Source: Spirochaetaceae bacterium (GTDB lineage Bacteria; Spirochaetota; Spirochaetia; Treponematales; Breznakiellaceae). From it: a stretch of DNA of 36,783 bases. Within the stretch, counting starts at the first letter, position 1. Every line of letters begins with the position of its first letter. The stretch lies in assembly GCA_031278215.1 (NCBI GenBank), contig JAITKV010000006.1:1-36783 (forward strand). Reading direction: 5' to 3'. Positions 7,801-17,208 of this stretch are shown here, piece by piece. The translations under genes were made by a program, and so were the position numbers. The notes under the pieces are model-generated. The model made no database searches, was not told the DNA's origin, and was given only the letters and a program-made list of their open reading frames with translations.

Positions 7801-8436
7801 TTATTTAGAATAGTATTCAACTATCATCTGTTCTTTGATATCCGCAAGATCCGTAATATCATTGCGCCGCGGAACAGCAAGAAATTTTCCCTTCATCCCA
7901 TCGGGATCCAAGTGGAGCCAGGGCATTACCCCGGATTTGCCAAATTCCTTTAGGGCTTCTTTAATAACCACAAGGTTTTTGCTTCCTTCCCGTACTTCAA
8001 TTTCATCCTCCGGCCGTACCAAATATGAAGGAACATTTACCCGCTTTCCGTTCACCCGGACATGGCCATGGAGAACAAACTGCCGGGCCTGGCTTCTGCT
8101 GGAGGCAAACCGAAGCCGGTACACTACATTGTCAAGCCGCCGTTCCAAAAGCACAAAGAGGTTTTCACCGGTAATACCGGACATCCGCAGGGCCCTGACA
8201 AAAAAGAGGTTAAACTGCCGTTCTTGCATGCCGTAGATCCGTTTAAGCTTCTGTTTTTCCCGCAGTTGCATGCCGTAATCGCTGCGCTTGCCCTGTCTGC
8301 CTTTGGGGTCCTTGCCCGGGGCGGGCCGTTTTTTATTCACCGCACATTTATCGCTTTTACAGCGGCTCCCCTTAAGCATTAGCTTTTTTCCCTCCACCCG
8401 GCAAAGGCGGCACACAGGACCTGTATATCTGGCCAT
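7801..8436 (-). CDS. rpsD: 30S ribosomal protein S4, zinc-binding form
   Basis: S4 is a primary 16S rRNA binder that starts 30S assembly. In many bacteria it also represses its own operon by binding the leader. The 211-residue product carries C9, C12, C26 and C31, the four-cysteine zinc site of the C+ form, and an S4 RNA-binding domain (SRSQARQFVLHGHVRVNGKR). The gene sits between rpsK and rpoA as in the classical alpha operon. Confidence 0.97.
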   Translation of the reverse strand: MARYTGPVCRLCRVEGKKLMLKGSRCKSDKCAVNKKRPAPGKDPKGRQGKRSDYGMQLREKQKLKRIYGMQERQFNLFFVRALRMSGITGENLFVLLERRLDNVVYRLRFASSRSQARQFVLHGHVRVNGKRVNVPSYLVRPEDEIEVREGSKNLVVIKEALKEFGKSGVMPWLHLDPDGMKGKFLAVPRRNDITDLADIKEQMIVEYYSK

Positions 8437-8456
8437 CTTTTCAAGTCTCCTTCAAT

Positions 8457-8840
8457 CTATATACGGCGGGTTTTGCGCGGCCTGCAGCCGTTATGGGGAA
8501 TAGGGGTAACATCGTTTATGGATTTTACCTTAATTCCCAAAACCCCAAGCTGCCTAATGGCGGATTCCCGGCCTATGCCGGGCCCCTTCACATACACATG
8601 AACTTCCCGTAAGCCCACCTGCAGGGCCTTTTGCGCGGCGGTTTCAGTAACCGTCTGGGCGGCAAAGGGGGTGGATTTCTTAGCCCCCCGAAAGCTCAGG
8701 CCGCCGGAACTTGCCCAGGAAATCGCATTACCCATTAGATCGGTAATGGTAACAATGGTATTGTTAAACGTAGCTTGGATATAAACATTACCTTCATATA
8801 CGGACTTTTTCTCTTTTCGCTTTTTTGTTGCAGCAGCCAC
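8457..8840 (-). CDS. rpsK: 30S ribosomal protein S11
   Basis: S11 lies on the platform of the 30S subunit near the mRNA exit. I start it at the GTG at 8840, giving 127 residues ([11 protein letters not shown] after the initiator), because TGGAGG lies 4 bases upstream and the family is 127-130 residues long. An ATG at 8873 would add 11 residues that match nothing in S11. Core motifs [11 protein letters not shown] and [11 protein letters not shown] and the end [12 protein letters not shown] are present. Upstream is an unusual 156-base hairpin-rich spacer. Confidence 0.96.
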   Translation of the reverse strand: MAAATKKRKEKKSVYEGNVYIQATFNNTIVTITDLMGNAISWASSGGLSFRGAKKSTPFAAQTVTETAAQKALQVGLREVHVYVKGPGIGRESAIRQLGVLGIKVKSINDVTPIPHNGCRPRKTRRI

Positions 8841-8864
8841 ATTTCCTCCAAAACAGGGAATAGA

Positions 8865-8894
8865 GTTGTTCAAAACCTAACGTTTTTGAACAAC
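8865..8894. repeat. Perfect 11-bp hairpin in the rpsK leader
   Basis: Arms 8865-8875 (GTTGTTCAAAA) and 8884-8894 (TTTTGAACAAC) are exact reverse complements around an 8-base loop. It lies 24 bases upstream of the rpsK start, so in the message it would fold just before the ribosome-binding site. No T-run follows it on the minus strand. Confidence 0.75.
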
Positions 8895-8908
8895 AACCTT
8901 TAAAAACA

Positions 8909-8955
8909 GCAAAATGCGGAGCTTTAATGCGGAGCATTAATGCGGGGCATTTTGC
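8909..8955. repeat. Nested hairpin between rpsM and rpsK
   Basis: An outer pair GCAAAATGC (8909-8917) and GCATTTTGC (8947-8955) encloses an inner perfect hairpin TTAATGC-GGA-GCATTAA (8924-8940). A third small dyad GACTTG/CAAGTC (8958-8963, 8985-8990) follows. The stretch also contains repeats of ATGCGGAGC. Such structure is unexpected in an operon whose other gaps are mostly under 20 bases. Confidence 0.7.
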
Positions 8956-8996
8956 GGGACTTGCAAACCAGCCGGCTTATTGAACAAGTCCAATAG

Positions 8997-9362
8997 TTAT
9001 TTCTTCTTACCCGCCACGGTTTTCTTCTTACCCTTGCGGGTCCGGGCGTTGGTCCGGGTCCTTTGTCCCCGCAGGGGCAGGCCCTTACGGTGCCTAAGCC
9101 CCCGGTAACAGCCTATGTCCATTAGGCGCTTAATGTTAAGGGCGACTTCCGTACGAAGCCGGCCCTCTACTTTATAGTCATTTTCTATTAGATGCCGAAG
9201 TTCGTTAAGCTCTTCCTGGGTAAGGTCGTTAATGAGCCTGTACGGATCGATTTTAGCCTTCGCGCAGATTTCGTCGGCGCTTGAGCGGCCTATGCCAAAA
9301 ATATAGGTTAGCGCAATATTAACGTGCTTATTGGGAAGATCGATCCCTGCTATACGTGCCAT
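8997..9362 (-). CDS. rpsM: 30S ribosomal protein S13
   Basis: S13 sits in the head of the 30S subunit and contacts the P-site tRNA and the 50S through an intersubunit bridge. The 121-residue product starts [14 protein letters not shown] and contains the family stretch [20 protein letters not shown], with a lysine-rich tail that reaches the P-site tRNA. It follows rpmJ by 10 bases. The next gene, rpsK, is separated by the hairpin-rich spacer. Confidence 0.97.
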   Translation of the reverse strand: MARIAGIDLPNKHVNIALTYIFGIGRSSADEICAKAKIDPYRLINDLTQEELNELRHLIENDYKVEGRLRTEVALNIKRLMDIGCYRGLRHRKGLPLRGQRTRTNARTRKGKKKTVAGKKK

Positions 9363-9372
9363 TAATTCACCC

Positions 9373-9486
9373 CTATCCCTGTTTTTGCTTATGCTTTGGG
9401 TTCTTGCAGATAATGCGGACGATGCCGTGCCGCTTAATTACCTTGCATTTGTCGCAAATAGGCTTTACACTGGTCCGAACTTTCAT
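9373..9486 (-). CDS. rpmJ: 50S ribosomal protein L36, zinc-binding form
   Basis: A 37-residue protein translated by eye, [20 protein letters not shown] and on to KQKQG, matching L36. C11, C14, C27 and H32 form the zinc site of the C+ type. The start is supported by CAGGAG upstream. It sits between secY and rpsM; infA, adk and map, which often lie here, are missing. Confidence 0.95.
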   Translation of the reverse strand: MKVRTSVKPICDKCKVIKRHGIVRIICKNPKHKQKQG

Positions 9487-9561
9487 GGTCCAACTCCTGT
9501 TTTTTAGCCGAATTTCTTCATTTTAGGCAAAATCCGGCAAAGCGTCTATAACTCCGGGGTC

Positions 9562-10893
9562 CTAAAGGTTTCTGCCCTTAAGACGGCCCCGCTTGGTTAG
9601 CCCCTCATGGTGGTGCATCTTTAAAAGACCTTCCACCTGGCTCATGGTATCCAGGTCCACCCCCACCAAAATTAACAGCGACGTCCCCCCCATAAGGTAC
9701 GATATGGACGAAGGAAACTTAAACAGTATCTGAATTATCGTGGGTATTACCGCAATAAGGGCCAGATAAAGGGATCCGGGCAGGATAATACGGTTAAGGA
9801 TCTTGGTAAGATATTCCTCTATCCGTTCTGTTCTAATGCCCGGAATGGATCCTCCGTTTTCCCGGATATTCTTGGCTATTTCCACCGGATTAAGGCTTAC
9901 CTGGGTGTAAAAATAGGCAAAGAAAATAATAAGAAGCACATACAGCACATTGTACAGGGCCCCCCGGGGGGTTAAAACCCGGGATATCGAGCCCAGCCAG
10001 GCATTATTACTGCCAAAGGTCTCCAAAAGCTGAAGGGGAAAGGTTAGAAGCGAGGAGGCAAAAATTACCGGTATAACCCCCGAGGGGTTAATCTTAAAAG
10101 GAATATAGGTATTCTGGGCGCCGTACATTCGACGGCCCACAATGCGCTTGGCATAGTGGACCGATATTTTCCGCTGTCCCTGCTGTTCAAAAACTACAAG
10201 GCCCACCACCGCTACAAACATCACGGTTACTACCGTTACAAACACAATGTTTTGTTCACCCCGCATAACCTGCTGGCCCAGTTCGTATACCGCCTGGGGA
10301 AGCCGCGCCACGATGCCGGCAAAAATCAACAGGGAAACCCCGTTGCCTATGCCCCGCTTGGTTATCTGTTCCCCCAGCCACATAAGGAACATGGTTCCGG
10401 TGGTAACTGTTAAGATTGCAATGACGGCAAAGAGCCAAAAATTCGATATGGTAAAGAAATTGTCCACTTCCCGGGCTATGCCCTGGGCATACTGGGTAAT
10501 TGCAAAGGACTGGATAACGCAGACCGCCACCGTCCCCATCCGCTGGTAGCTCTGGATCTTCTTTCTGCCCCCCTCTTCCTGGGAAAGTTTTTTTAGGGAG
10601 GGAAATACGATAAGCAAAAGCTGCATAATAATGGACATAGAAATGTAGGGCATAACCCCCAGCATAAAGACCGAAAAATTAGAGAACGCTCCTCCGGCAA
10701 AGAAGTTAAGATAATCTACTATGGCGTTTCCCGAGTCCTGCTGGGAACGGAAAAAGTTATTAAGGGCCTGCACATTAATGCCCGGTATAGGAAGCACCGC
10801 TCCCAGCCGAAACACAAGAAGCAGTAAAACGGTATAGAAGATCCGTTCCCGAAGCTCCTTGACCCTGAATATACCAACCAGAGGATTTGCCAT
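9562..10893 (-). CDS. secY: Preprotein translocase subunit SecY
   Basis: The central channel subunit of the Sec translocon in the cytoplasmic membrane. The 443-residue protein has ten predicted membrane spans. It starts with the conserved FRVKELRERIFYTVLLLLVFRLGAVLPIPG region (two overlapping signature stretches) and contains ITKRGIGNGVSLLIFAGI and the C-terminal tail HHHEGLTKRGRLKGRNL. It follows rplO by 9 bases, the standard place at the end of the spc group, which ties translocon supply to ribosome synthesis. Confidence 0.97.
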   Translation of the reverse strand: MANPLVGIFRVKELRERIFYTVLLLLVFRLGAVLPIPGINVQALNNFFRSQQDSGNAIVDYLNFFAGGAFSNFSVFMLGVMPYISMSIIMQLLLIVFPSLKKLSQEEGGRKKIQSYQRMGTVAVCVIQSFAITQYAQGIAREVDNFFTISNFWLFAVIAILTVTTGTMFLMWLGEQITKRGIGNGVSLLIFAGIVARLPQAVYELGQQVMRGEQNIVFVTVVTVMFVAVVGLVVFEQQGQRKISVHYAKRIVGRRMYGAQNTYIPFKINPSGVIPVIFASSLLTFPLQLLETFGSNNAWLGSISRVLTPRGALYNVLYVLLIIFFAYFYTQVSLNPVEIAKNIRENGGSIPGIRTERIEEYLTKILNRIILPGSLYLALIAVIPTIIQILFKFPSSISYLMGGTSLLILVGVDLDTMSQVEGLLKMHHHEGLTKRGRLKGRNL

Positions 10894-10902
10894 TGCCTTT
10901 AC

Positions 10903-11364
10903 CTATGCCTTACCGGAACTGCCGGCGTCTATAATGGTTCCACCCGCCTTCTCGATCTTTTCCCTGGCAGAAGCCGAAAGAAAGCGGATTTTAAACGTTA
11001 ATTTCTTTGCGATTTTTCCGTCGCCCAGGATCTTTACGGGCGCAGAACCCTTAACAAGCCCCTTGCGAACCAGGGATCCGCAATCCACCGTATTTCCCTC
11101 TTCAAAGCGTTTTTCGATCTCCCCCAGATTGACAATCTGCCATTCCTTTTTGAAGGGATGATTGGAAAAACCCCTTTGGGCAATGCGCCGGTACAGGGGC
11201 ATCTGGCCCCCTTCAAAACCAACATAGGTTTTACCCCCGGAACGGGCCTTTTGTCCCTTGTTCCCCTTGCCCGCCGTGGTGCCCCTGCCGGAGCCCTGGC
11301 CCCTGCCCAGGATCCGTTTCTTTTTATGGGCCCCCGGCGGAGCGTGCAAATTAAAGTCCTGCAT
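10903..11364 (-). CDS. rplO: 50S ribosomal protein L15
   Basis: L15 is a late-assembly protein bound to 23S rRNA near the base of the central protuberance. The 153 residues start MQDFNLHAPPGAHKKKR and carry the glycine/arginine-rich extension GRGQGSGRGTTAGKGNKGQ and GGQMPLYRRIAQRGF, all typical. It begins directly after the rpmD stop and is followed by secY. Confidence 0.97.
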   Translation of the reverse strand: MQDFNLHAPPGAHKKKRILGRGQGSGRGTTAGKGNKGQKARSGGKTYVGFEGGQMPLYRRIAQRGFSNHPFKKEWQIVNLGEIEKRFEEGNTVDCGSLVRKGLVKGSAPVKILGDGKIAKKLTFKIRFLSASAREKIEKAGGTIIDAGSSGKA

Positions 11365-11544
11365 TTAAATCTCCTCCACTGAAACAAGGTGGGAAACCAC
11401 TTTGATCATCCCCATAAGCGCCGGATTCGCCTCGACCACATTACTGGAACCGATTTTTCGCAGCCCCAGGGAACGGACCGTTGCCCGCTGCCGGGGTTTT
11501 TTTCCTATAACGCTGCGAACCAAAGTAATCTTTACTTTTGCCAT
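11365..11544 (-). CDS. rpmD: 50S ribosomal protein L30
   Basis: A 59-residue protein, too short for many ORF callers, beginning [20 protein letters not shown] and containing [12 protein letters not shown] and a VSHLVSVEE end, all typical of bacterial L30. Its start is 1 base from the rpsE stop and its TAA is immediately followed by the rplO ATG, so it is tightly embedded between the two, as in the classical spc order. Confidence 0.95.
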   Translation of the reverse strand: MAKVKITLVRSVIGKKPRQRATVRSLGLRKIGSSNVVEANPALMGMIKVVSHLVSVEEI

Positions 11545-11545
11545 A

Positions 11546-12076
11546 TCAGCCCCACAGTTCCTTTAAGGATTTGCCCCTGGCCTTGGCCAGCATCTTGGCG
11601 TCCATCATACGGGAAATTCCTTCAAAGGCGGCCTTAACCACATTGTACTGGCTGGAAGCGCCAATGGACTTGGAAAGTACATCGGTAACGCCCCCGGCTT
11701 CCATAATGGCCCGGACAGGCCCCCCGGCAATAATTCCCGTACCGGAACAGGCCGGTTTAAGGTACACCTTGGATGCCTTAAAAACCCCCAGAATTTCATG
11801 GGGAATAGTGCCATTCTTTATGGGGAGTTTTACCAGGCTTCGCTTCGCCCGTTCTATACTTTTCCGGATCGCCTCGGAAACATCATTGGCCTTTCCAAAA
11901 CCAAAGCCCACGCTGCCCTTCCGGTCTCCTACCACGGTCAGGGCGGAAAACGAAAAACGCCGCCCCCCCTTAACCACCTTGGCGGTGCGGTTTAGCTTAA
12001 CGAGTTTTTCGACAAATTCCTTGTCTTTTTCCTGTACCTTATCCCGGTCCCTGCGACCTTCCCGTGAATATTCCAT
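11546..12076 (-). CDS. rpsE: 30S ribosomal protein S5
   Basis: S5 shapes the mRNA entry channel and affects decoding accuracy. The 176 residues include the N-terminal double-stranded RNA-binding domain ([34 protein letters not shown]) and the C-terminal [22 protein letters not shown] region. It lies 8 bases downstream of rplR. Confidence 0.97.
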   Translation of the reverse strand: MEYSREGRRDRDKVQEKDKEFVEKLVKLNRTAKVVKGGRRFSFSALTVVGDRKGSVGFGFGKANDVSEAIRKSIERAKRSLVKLPIKNGTIPHEILGVFKASKVYLKPACSGTGIIAGGPVRAIMEAGGVTDVLSKSIGASSQYNVVKAAFEGISRMMDAKMLAKARGKSLKELWG

Positions 12077-12084
12077 TCCGCCCC

Positions 12085-12447
12085 CTAGAATTGTATCCCG
12101 GCTTTCCGGGTTCCATCGGCCATGGCCTTTACCAGACCGTGATATAAATAACCGTTCCGGTCAAAAACTACGGTCGTAATATTTTTTTCCAAAAGCCGTT
12201 TTCCCATGAGTTCGCCCAATTTGGCGGCCCCTTCAACGGTGGGTTTAATTTCCCGCAGATCCTTTTCCAGCGTGGAAACAGAAGCCAGGGTATGGCCTTT
12301 AACGTCGTCCACAACCTGCATATAGAGGGCCCTGTTACTTCTGGTTACGGTTAACCGGGGCTTCTCTGCCGTTCCCGAAAGACTTTTACGGATATGAATT
12401 TTCCGTTTTAGTCTCTTTCTGTCTTTTTCTGCCATTTTACGCAACAT
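12085..12447 (-). CDS. rplR: 50S ribosomal protein L18
   Basis: L18 brings 5S rRNA to the central protuberance together with L5. The 120-residue product has [18 protein letters not shown] and the end [17 protein letters not shown]. The annotated ATG at 12447 has AAAGG only 1 base upstream; an in-frame ATG four codons later (12435) would give a 116-residue protein with a longer spacer, so the exact start is open. Confidence 0.95.
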   Translation of the reverse strand: MLRKMAEKDRKRLKRKIHIRKSLSGTAEKPRLTVTRSNRALYMQVVDDVKGHTLASVSTLEKDLREIKPTVEGAAKLGELMGKRLLEKNITTVVFDRNGYLYHGLVKAMADGTRKAGIQF

Positions 12448-12460
12448 ACCTTTACCCTAT

Positions 12461-13000
12461 CTATTTAACGCCGGATTTACCGACCTTGCGCCTAAGCTGT
12501 TCGTCCTCATAGCGAATACCTTTGCCCTTATAGGGTTCCGGCAGCCTGAGCTTTCTTACCTGGGCGGCAAATTCACCGACCCGCTGTTTATCAATGCCGG
12601 TGACGGTAACTTTTCCGGAAGCTTCGGCGCTTACTCCGACGCCCTCGGGGATCCCCACGTAAATTTCTGTGGAATAACCCAGGTTCATCACAAGAAGCCG
12701 GCCCTGGACCTCGGCCCGGTAGCCAACGCCGTTAATAACCAGGGTCTTGGTAAATCCCGCCGAAACCCCCACCACCATGTTGTTAAGCAAATTCCGGTAG
12801 AGGCCGTGGAAGGCCCTGGTTTGCTTTTCCTCGTTGGCCCGTGTTACCAGCACTTCTCCGTTTCCCGGCTCAAAGTTAATCACCGGGTGGTATTTCTGGG
12901 TTAGTTTTCCCTTGGGGCCTTCCACGGTGATTAGCCCGTCTTGAAAGCTTACCCTTACCCCCTGGGGAACCTTAACCGGTATTTTTCCAATTCGCGACAT
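12461..13000 (-). CDS. rplF: 50S ribosomal protein L6
   Basis: L6 lies near the sarcin-ricin loop and the GTPase-associated centre. The 179 residues start [15 protein letters not shown] and show the two repeated beta-rich domains, with [20 protein letters not shown] and the C-terminal [17 protein letters not shown] signature. Gaps to rpsH and rplR are 10 and 13 bases. Confidence 0.97.
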   Translation of the reverse strand: MSRIGKIPVKVPQGVRVSFQDGLITVEGPKGKLTQKYHPVINFEPGNGEVLVTRANEEKQTRAFHGLYRNLLNNMVVGVSAGFTKTLVINGVGYRAEVQGRLLVMNLGYSTEIYVGIPEGVGVSAEASGKVTVTGIDKQRVGEFAAQVRKLRLPEPYKGKGIRYEDEQLRRKVGKSGVK

Positions 13001-13010
13001 ACTACAACCC

Positions 13011-13409
13011 CTACCAAACGGTACAGATAATTTCTCCGCCGACTTTCCTTTCGGCGGCCTTCTTCCCGGTGGTTACCCCCTTGGAAGTGGATACAATCAG
13101 GGTGCCGTATCCATTATATATCCGGGGCATGTTTTGATACCCCGCATAAACCCGGCGCCCGGGCCGGCTGACCTTTTCTATGCCGTGGATCACCGGTCCT
13201 GTTTCTTCATCGTATTTAAGGAAAACCCTGATCGTATTGGTCCCCTCCTGGTTTACCTTTTTAAAGTTCTTGATATATCCTTCGGTCTTTAAAATCTTGA
13301 CAATCTCAAGTTTCAATTTAGAGGTAGGAATATCAACTTTTTCATGCTTGGCCATTCCGGCATTCCGGATTTTGGTTAGCATATCCGCAACGGGATCAGA
13401 AACACTCAT
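13011..13409 (-). CDS. rpsH: 30S ribosomal protein S8
   Basis: S8 binds the central domain of 16S rRNA and in many bacteria represses the spc operon by binding its own message. The 132 residues start [17 protein letters not shown] and end with [19 protein letters not shown] and GGEIICTVW, the typical C-terminal RNA-binding half. Confidence 0.97.
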   Translation of the reverse strand: MSVSDPVADMLTKIRNAGMAKHEKVDIPTSKLKLEIVKILKTEGYIKNFKKVNQEGTNTIRVFLKYDEETGPVIHGIEKVSRPGRRVYAGYQNMPRIYNGYGTLIVSTSKGVTTGKKAAERKVGGEIICTVW

Positions 13410-13418
13410 CCTTTTCTC

Positions 13419-13604
13419 CTACCAGCTTGATTTAGTAACGCCCGGAATCATTCCTTCGCTTGCGAACTTGCGAAAGCAAAGGCGGCACATCTCAAATTTA
13501 CGAAGATAGCCTCTGGCACGGCCGCAGATTCTACAGCGGTTTACCTTTCGTGTTTTATATTTCGGGGTCCGTAAAGCTTTTATGATCATTGCTTTTCTTG
13601 CCAT
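13419..13604 (-). CDS. rpsN: 30S ribosomal protein S14, zinc-binding (type Z)
   Basis: The correct start is the ATG at 13604, giving 61 residues ([20 protein letters not shown] first), preceded by GAGG. A longer ORF reaching to 13676 adds unrelated residues that are the end of rplE in another frame. The zinc site is CRIC and CRLC, 12 residues between the pairs, typical of the short S14 type. It is placed between rplE and rpsH as usual. Confidence 0.96.
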   Translation of the reverse strand: MARKAMIIKALRTPKYKTRKVNRCRICGRARGYLRKFEMCRLCFRKFASEGMIPGVTKSSW

Positions 13605-13611
13605 GCTTACC

Positions 13612-14163
13612 TCACTTTCTAAAGGGCATGCCGAATTTGGTAAGGAAGGCCTTGGCTTCCCCGTCGGTTCGGGCATTTGTTACGATAACAATATTAAGCC
13701 CCGCCACCCTTTCAATTTTATCAAAATCAATCTCCGGGAAAATAATCTGTTCGGTAATTCCCAGGGAATAATTACCGTGGCCGTCAAAGGCGTTCTGGCT
13801 TACCCCCCGAAAATCCTTAACCCGGGGCAGGGCCACATTTACCAGCCGGTCCAGGAATTCGTACATCATGGCCCCCCGCAGGGTTACCTTGGCGCCAATT
13901 TCCTGGCCCGTCCGAATTTTAAAATTGGCAATGCTCTTCTTGGCCTTTGTTTTAACCGCCCGTTGTCCGGTAATCTGGGTAAGGTCTTCTATGGCCGCAT
14001 CCAAAAGCTTTTTGTTTTGAAGCGCCTCCCCCACTCCCATGCTGACTACGATCTTTTCCAGCCGGGGAATTTGCATGGAGGAGGAATAGCCTAATTCCTT
14101 AAACAGCTCCGGAGCAATCTGCTCCCGGTACAGCTTTTTTAAGCGCGGTTCGTATTTGTCCAT
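13612..14163 (-). CDS. rplE: 50S ribosomal protein L5
   Basis: L5 binds 5S rRNA and touches the P-site tRNA. I start it at the ATG at 14163 (183 residues, [20 protein letters not shown]), because GGGGAGG lies 7 bases upstream and the TGATG junction overlaps the rplX stop by one base. An ATG at 14181 would place the Shine-Dalgarno sequence inside the gene. Family stretches [20 protein letters not shown] and the [11 protein letters not shown] block are present. Confidence 0.96.
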   Translation of the reverse strand: MDKYEPRLKKLYREQIAPELFKELGYSSSMQIPRLEKIVVSMGVGEALQNKKLLDAAIEDLTQITGQRAVKTKAKKSIANFKIRTGQEIGAKVTLRGAMMYEFLDRLVNVALPRVKDFRGVSQNAFDGHGNYSLGITEQIIFPEIDFDKIERVAGLNIVIVTNARTDGEAKAFLTKFGMPFRK

Positions 14164-14510
14164 CACAAGGCCTCCCCGCATTTTCTACAGATCCGGATCT
14201 TCTTGCCGCCCTCCCCGGCTTTTTTTCCTGCGTCGCCGGGAAGTTTATAGGCTATCCGGGTGGGTCCGCACTTCTTACATAAAATCATCACATTGGAAAT
14301 GTGAAGGGGCGCTTCTATTTCCACAATACCTCCCCGATCCTGCTGGCTCCGGCGCTTCTGGGTCTTTTTAACCATATTAAGCCCCTCCACCAGAACCCGG
14401 TCCTGACTTCGGAGTATTTTAAGAATCCGGCCTCGCTTACCCCGGTCTTTACCCGCGATAATCTGAACGGTGTCTTCTTTCTTTAGTTTAAATTTATGTA
14501 CATCCGCCAT
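14163..14510 (-). CDS. rplX: 50S ribosomal protein L24 with zinc-ribbon C-terminus
   Basis: L24 starts 50S assembly by binding the 5' part of 23S rRNA. The 115 residues carry a KOW motif ([19 protein letters not shown]) and the central [10 protein letters not shown] region. The C-terminal half has two CxxC pairs (C78/C81 and C108/C111), a possible zinc ribbon seen in a subset of bacterial L24 proteins. It couples to rplE through a TGATG junction. Confidence 0.96.
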   Translation of the reverse strand: MADVHKFKLKKEDTVQIIAGKDRGKRGRILKILRSQDRVLVEGLNMVKKTQKRRSQQDRGGIVEIEAPLHISNVMILCKKCGPTRIAYKLPGDAGKKAGEGGKKIRICRKCGEAL

Positions 14511-14533
14511 AATGTTTCCTTACAGTTTCAGAA

Positions 14534-14905
14534 TCATAAAACTTCCGGGGCCAGGGAGACTATTTTCATAAATTCTACCTTTTCCCGAAGTTCCCGGGCA
14601 ACCGGCCCAAAAACCCGTTTACCCTTGGGATTGCGGGCCGCATCGATAAGAACACATGCGTTATCATCAAAACGGATATAGGTTCCATCGTTTCGGCGGT
14701 ATTCCTTATGGATCCGCACAACCACCGCCTTTTCCACCGATCCCTTTTTTACCGTGGAAGTGGGCAGGGCGTCTTTAACCGCCACCACAATTATGTCCCC
14801 AATGCCCGCATACTTACGCTTTGAGCCCCCCAGGACCTTAATACACTGGACAATCTTGGCGCCCGAATTGTCGGCCACGTTCAAAAAGGTTTCCACCTGA
14901 ACCAT
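14534..14905 (-). CDS. rplN: 50S ribosomal protein L14
   Basis: L14 forms an intersubunit bridge and contacts L19. The start chosen is ATG 14905 (123 residues, [17 protein letters not shown]), with AAGGAG 7 bases upstream. A longer ORF to 14938 adds residues that overlap the end of rpsQ and are not L14-like. The stretch [20 protein letters not shown] is diagnostic. Confidence 0.96.
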   Translation of the reverse strand: MVQVETFLNVADNSGAKIVQCIKVLGGSKRKYAGIGDIIVVAVKDALPTSTVKKGSVEKAVVVRIHKEYRRNDGTYIRFDDNACVLIDAARNPKGKRVFGPVARELREKVEFMKIVSLAPEVL

Positions 14906-14921
14906 TTCCTGCTCCTTGTTC

Positions 14922-15197
14922 CTAGCGCGCCCGCTCAAGAATTTCCGTGAGTCTCCAGCATTTTTCTTTGCTGATGGGCCGGCATTCCACTACCCGGACC
15001 TTGTCGCCCGGCTTTGCGTCGTTGGCCTCGTCATGGGCCTTAAGCCGCTTGGTCCGGGTAACATATTTTTTGTAGAGCGGGTGCAGGGCTTTGGTTTCTA
15101 CGGCCACCACAATGGTTTTATCCATTTTGCCGCTTTTCACAATGCCCACAAATTCTTTTTTACCGCTCCGGGCTTTTTTGACAGTCTGCTCTTCCAT
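14922..15197 (-). CDS. rpsQ: 30S ribosomal protein S17
   Basis: S17 is an early 16S rRNA binder of the OB-fold type. The 91 residues contain [39 protein letters not shown] and the block [20 protein letters not shown], all diagnostic. It starts just after the rpmC stop. Confidence 0.97.
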   Translation of the reverse strand: MEEQTVKKARSGKKEFVGIVKSGKMDKTIVVAVETKALHPLYKKYVTRTKRLKAHDEANDAKPGDKVRVVECRPISKEKCWRLTEILERAR

Positions 15198-15198
15198 G

Positions 15199-15402
15199 TT
15201 ATGCCTTCTTCCCTTGGGCTCGTTCCTGCTGGGAGATTAACGTGTTAAGCCGGGCAAGCTGGCGGCGCATAACCCGCTTTTGGAGCGGATTGTCCACATG
15301 GCCCACCACCATCTGGAAACGAAATTCCATATATTTCCTGGCAAGCTCGTTTCGCTTAACCGTAAGCTCCTGGAACGACAAATTCTTAAAGGAATTCTTC
15401 AT
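15199..15402 (-). CDS. rpmC: 50S ribosomal protein L29
   Basis: L29 sits at the polypeptide exit and contacts the trigger factor and SRP docking site. The true start is ATG 15402 (67 residues, [20 protein letters not shown]), with GGAG upstream; the longer reading frame to 15444 runs into rplP. The end [20 protein letters not shown] is family-typical. Confidence 0.95.
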   Translation of the reverse strand: MKNSFKNLSFQELTVKRNELARKYMEFRFQMVVGHVDNPLQKRVMRRQLARLNTLISQQERAQGKKA

Positions 15403-15412
15403 ATTCCTGCTC

Positions 15413-15835
15413 CTATGCCAATTCAAAGTCGGAACGGGCGACAAATTTGGTTTTAATAGGAAGTTTTGACCCCGCTAAAACCATAGCCTCTTCCGCCAGT
15501 TTTTTGTCAATGCCCCCCAGTTCAAACATCACCGTCCCCGGCTTAACTACCGCCACCCAGTATTCCGGGGCGCCCTTGCCCTTTCCCATACGGGTTTCCG
15601 CGGGTTTTTTGGAATAGGGTTTATCCGGAAATATTCGGATCCACAATTTGCCCCCCCGCTTAACATGCCGGTTCATGGCAACCCGGGCCGCCTCTATCTG
15701 CCGGTTGGTAATCCACATGCGATCCAGGGCCACAAGGCCGTAGTCGCCGAAAACCACCGTATTGCCCCTGGTGGCGTTTCCGGGCATATTACCCCGCTGT
15801 ACTTTGCGGTGTTTTACACGCTTGGGACTCAGCAT
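15413..15835 (-). CDS. rplP: 50S ribosomal protein L16
   Basis: L16 lies near the A-site and peptidyl transferase centre. The 140 residues start [20 protein letters not shown] and contain [20 protein letters not shown] and [19 protein letters not shown]. It follows rpsC by 17 bases. Confidence 0.97.
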   Translation of the reverse strand: MLSPKRVKHRKVQRGNMPGNATRGNTVVFGDYGLVALDRMWITNRQIEAARVAMNRHVKRGGKLWIRIFPDKPYSKKPAETRMGKGKGAPEYWVAVVKPGTVMFELGGIDKKLAEEAMVLAGSKLPIKTKFVARSDFELA

Positions 15836-15852
15836 CTTTTCTCCTCCGGCCC

Positions 15853-16563
15853 TTAAGAATCGGCTTTTGCGGGAACCCTGTCCCGCCGCTTTCTAACAAG
15901 GGCGCCGGCGTCTTCCTTTTGCTCCTTGCCGTACTTCATGCCGTTATACACCCATACCTTGACGCCGATGGCGCCGAAGGTGGTGTGGGCTTCGGCAAAA
16001 CCGTAATCGATGTCCGCCCTAAGGGTATGAAGGGGAATGCGCCCCTCCTTGGCCTCTTCGGTACGGGACATCTCCGCTCCCCCCAGGCGGCCGGAAAGCC
16101 GGACCTTAATGCCCTGGGCATTGCCCTTTTTTATCGCATTGGTAATGGCCTGTTTCATGGTCCGGCGAAAACTGCCCCGGGCTAAAAGCTGCCGGGCGAT
16201 GTTCTGGGCCACGATCTGGGCGTTATTATCCGCATTTCGTACTTCTTTAATTTTAATCTGCACTTTCTTGGTAACAAGCTTTTGAAGCTCCGCGCCGATT
16301 TTGTCTATGTTGGCCCCTTTAACGCCGATAATAACCCCCGGCCGGGCCGTGTGGATCACAATGGTAATGCGCTGGGGATGGCGGATAATTTCAAGCTCCG
16401 CAATATCCGCCCCCTTGCATTCGTTCATGGTCAGGATAAATTTACGAAGCCTAATATCTTCATGAAGCGTGTTTGCGTATTCCCGGGGATCCACATACCA
16501 GCGGGAAGCCCAGGTTTTATTGATCCCTATTCGTAATCCGGTGGGATTTACTTTTTGTCCCAT
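15853..16563 (-). CDS. rpsC: 30S ribosomal protein S3
   Basis: S3 forms part of the mRNA entry tunnel and its helicase activity. The 236 residues start [18 protein letters not shown], with a KH domain ([18 protein letters not shown]) and the C-terminal domain ([39 protein letters not shown]). Its start lies inside the end of rplV (16-base overlap). Confidence 0.97.
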   Translation of the reverse strand: MGQKVNPTGLRIGINKTWASRWYVDPREYANTLHEDIRLRKFILTMNECKGADIAELEIIRHPQRITIVIHTARPGVIIGVKGANIDKIGAELQKLVTKKVQIKIKEVRNADNNAQIVAQNIARQLLARGSFRRTMKQAITNAIKKGNAQGIKVRLSGRLGGAEMSRTEEAKEGRIPLHTLRADIDYGFAEAHTTFGAIGVKVWVYNGMKYGKEQKEDAGALVRKRRDRVPAKADS

Positions 16564-16916
16564 TTTTCCCCCACTTCGTCAATAACCACGGTAATGTGGC
16601 ACATTCGCTTTAGCAGCATATCCGCCCGGCCCCGGGCCCGGTACCAGATCCGTTTAAGCCGGGGGCCTTCGTTAATTTGTATGTCCTTTATATAAAGCAT
16701 GTCTTCATTAAGCTTTGTATTACGATCCAGGGCGTTGCTGGCCGCAGATTTAAGGGTCTTCCGGATAAGCCGGGCCCCCCGGTGGGGCATGTGTTCCAGC
16801 GCCACCATGGCTTCCGGATAACTCTTACGGCGCACAAGGCCGGCCACGGGCCGTATCTTATAGGGCGAGGCAAAAAGAAATTTTGATTCCGCCCTGTATC
16901 CGCTTTTTGCTTCCAT
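16548..16916 (-). CDS. rplV: 50S ribosomal protein L22
   Basis: L22 lines the exit tunnel; its loop is a common site of macrolide resistance. The 122 residues contain [20 protein letters not shown] and the loop/C-terminal region [20 protein letters not shown]. It overlaps the rpsS stop by one base (TAATG) and the rpsC start by 16 bases. Confidence 0.97.
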   Translation of the reverse strand: MEAKSGYRAESKFLFASPYKIRPVAGLVRRKSYPEAMVALEHMPHRGARLIRKTLKSAASNALDRNTKLNEDMLYIKDIQINEGPRLKRIWYRARGRADMLLKRMCHITVVIDEVGEKWDKK

Positions 16917-17197
16917 TATTTCTTAACCGCCTTCTTGTCCGAACCCGAATGGCCCCGAAAGATACGGGTGGGGGCAAATTCACCAAGCTTGTGCCCCACC
17001 AGGTTTTCGGTAATATATACGGGGACCCACACTTTTCCGTTATATACGGAAATGGTGGTTCCTACCATTTCGGGAATAATGGTAGAACACCGGGAATAGG
17101 TTTTAATCATCTTCCTATCCCGGACCTTGCTCATCTCGACTACCTTTTTGTAAAGGCTCTTTTCGATAAAGGGCCCTTTTTTAACCGACCTCGACAC
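16916..17197 (-). CDS. rpsS: 30S ribosomal protein S19
   Basis: S19 lies in the 30S head with S13. The 93 residues start [19 protein letters not shown] and contain [19 protein letters not shown] and [15 protein letters not shown], all diagnostic. It follows rplB by 11 bases. Confidence 0.97.
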   Translation of the reverse strand: MSRSVKKGPFIEKSLYKKVVEMSKVRDRKMIKTYSRCSTIIPEMVGTTISVYNGKVWVPVYITENLVGHKLGEFAPTRIFRGHSGSDKKAVKK

Positions 17198-17208
17198 GAC
17201 CTATTCTC

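Noticed and set aside
8841-8873. Upstream ATG adding 11 residues to S11
   Set aside because: GTG 8840 has a strong TGGAGG at 4 bases, and the added residues fall in a hairpin and match no S11 protein.
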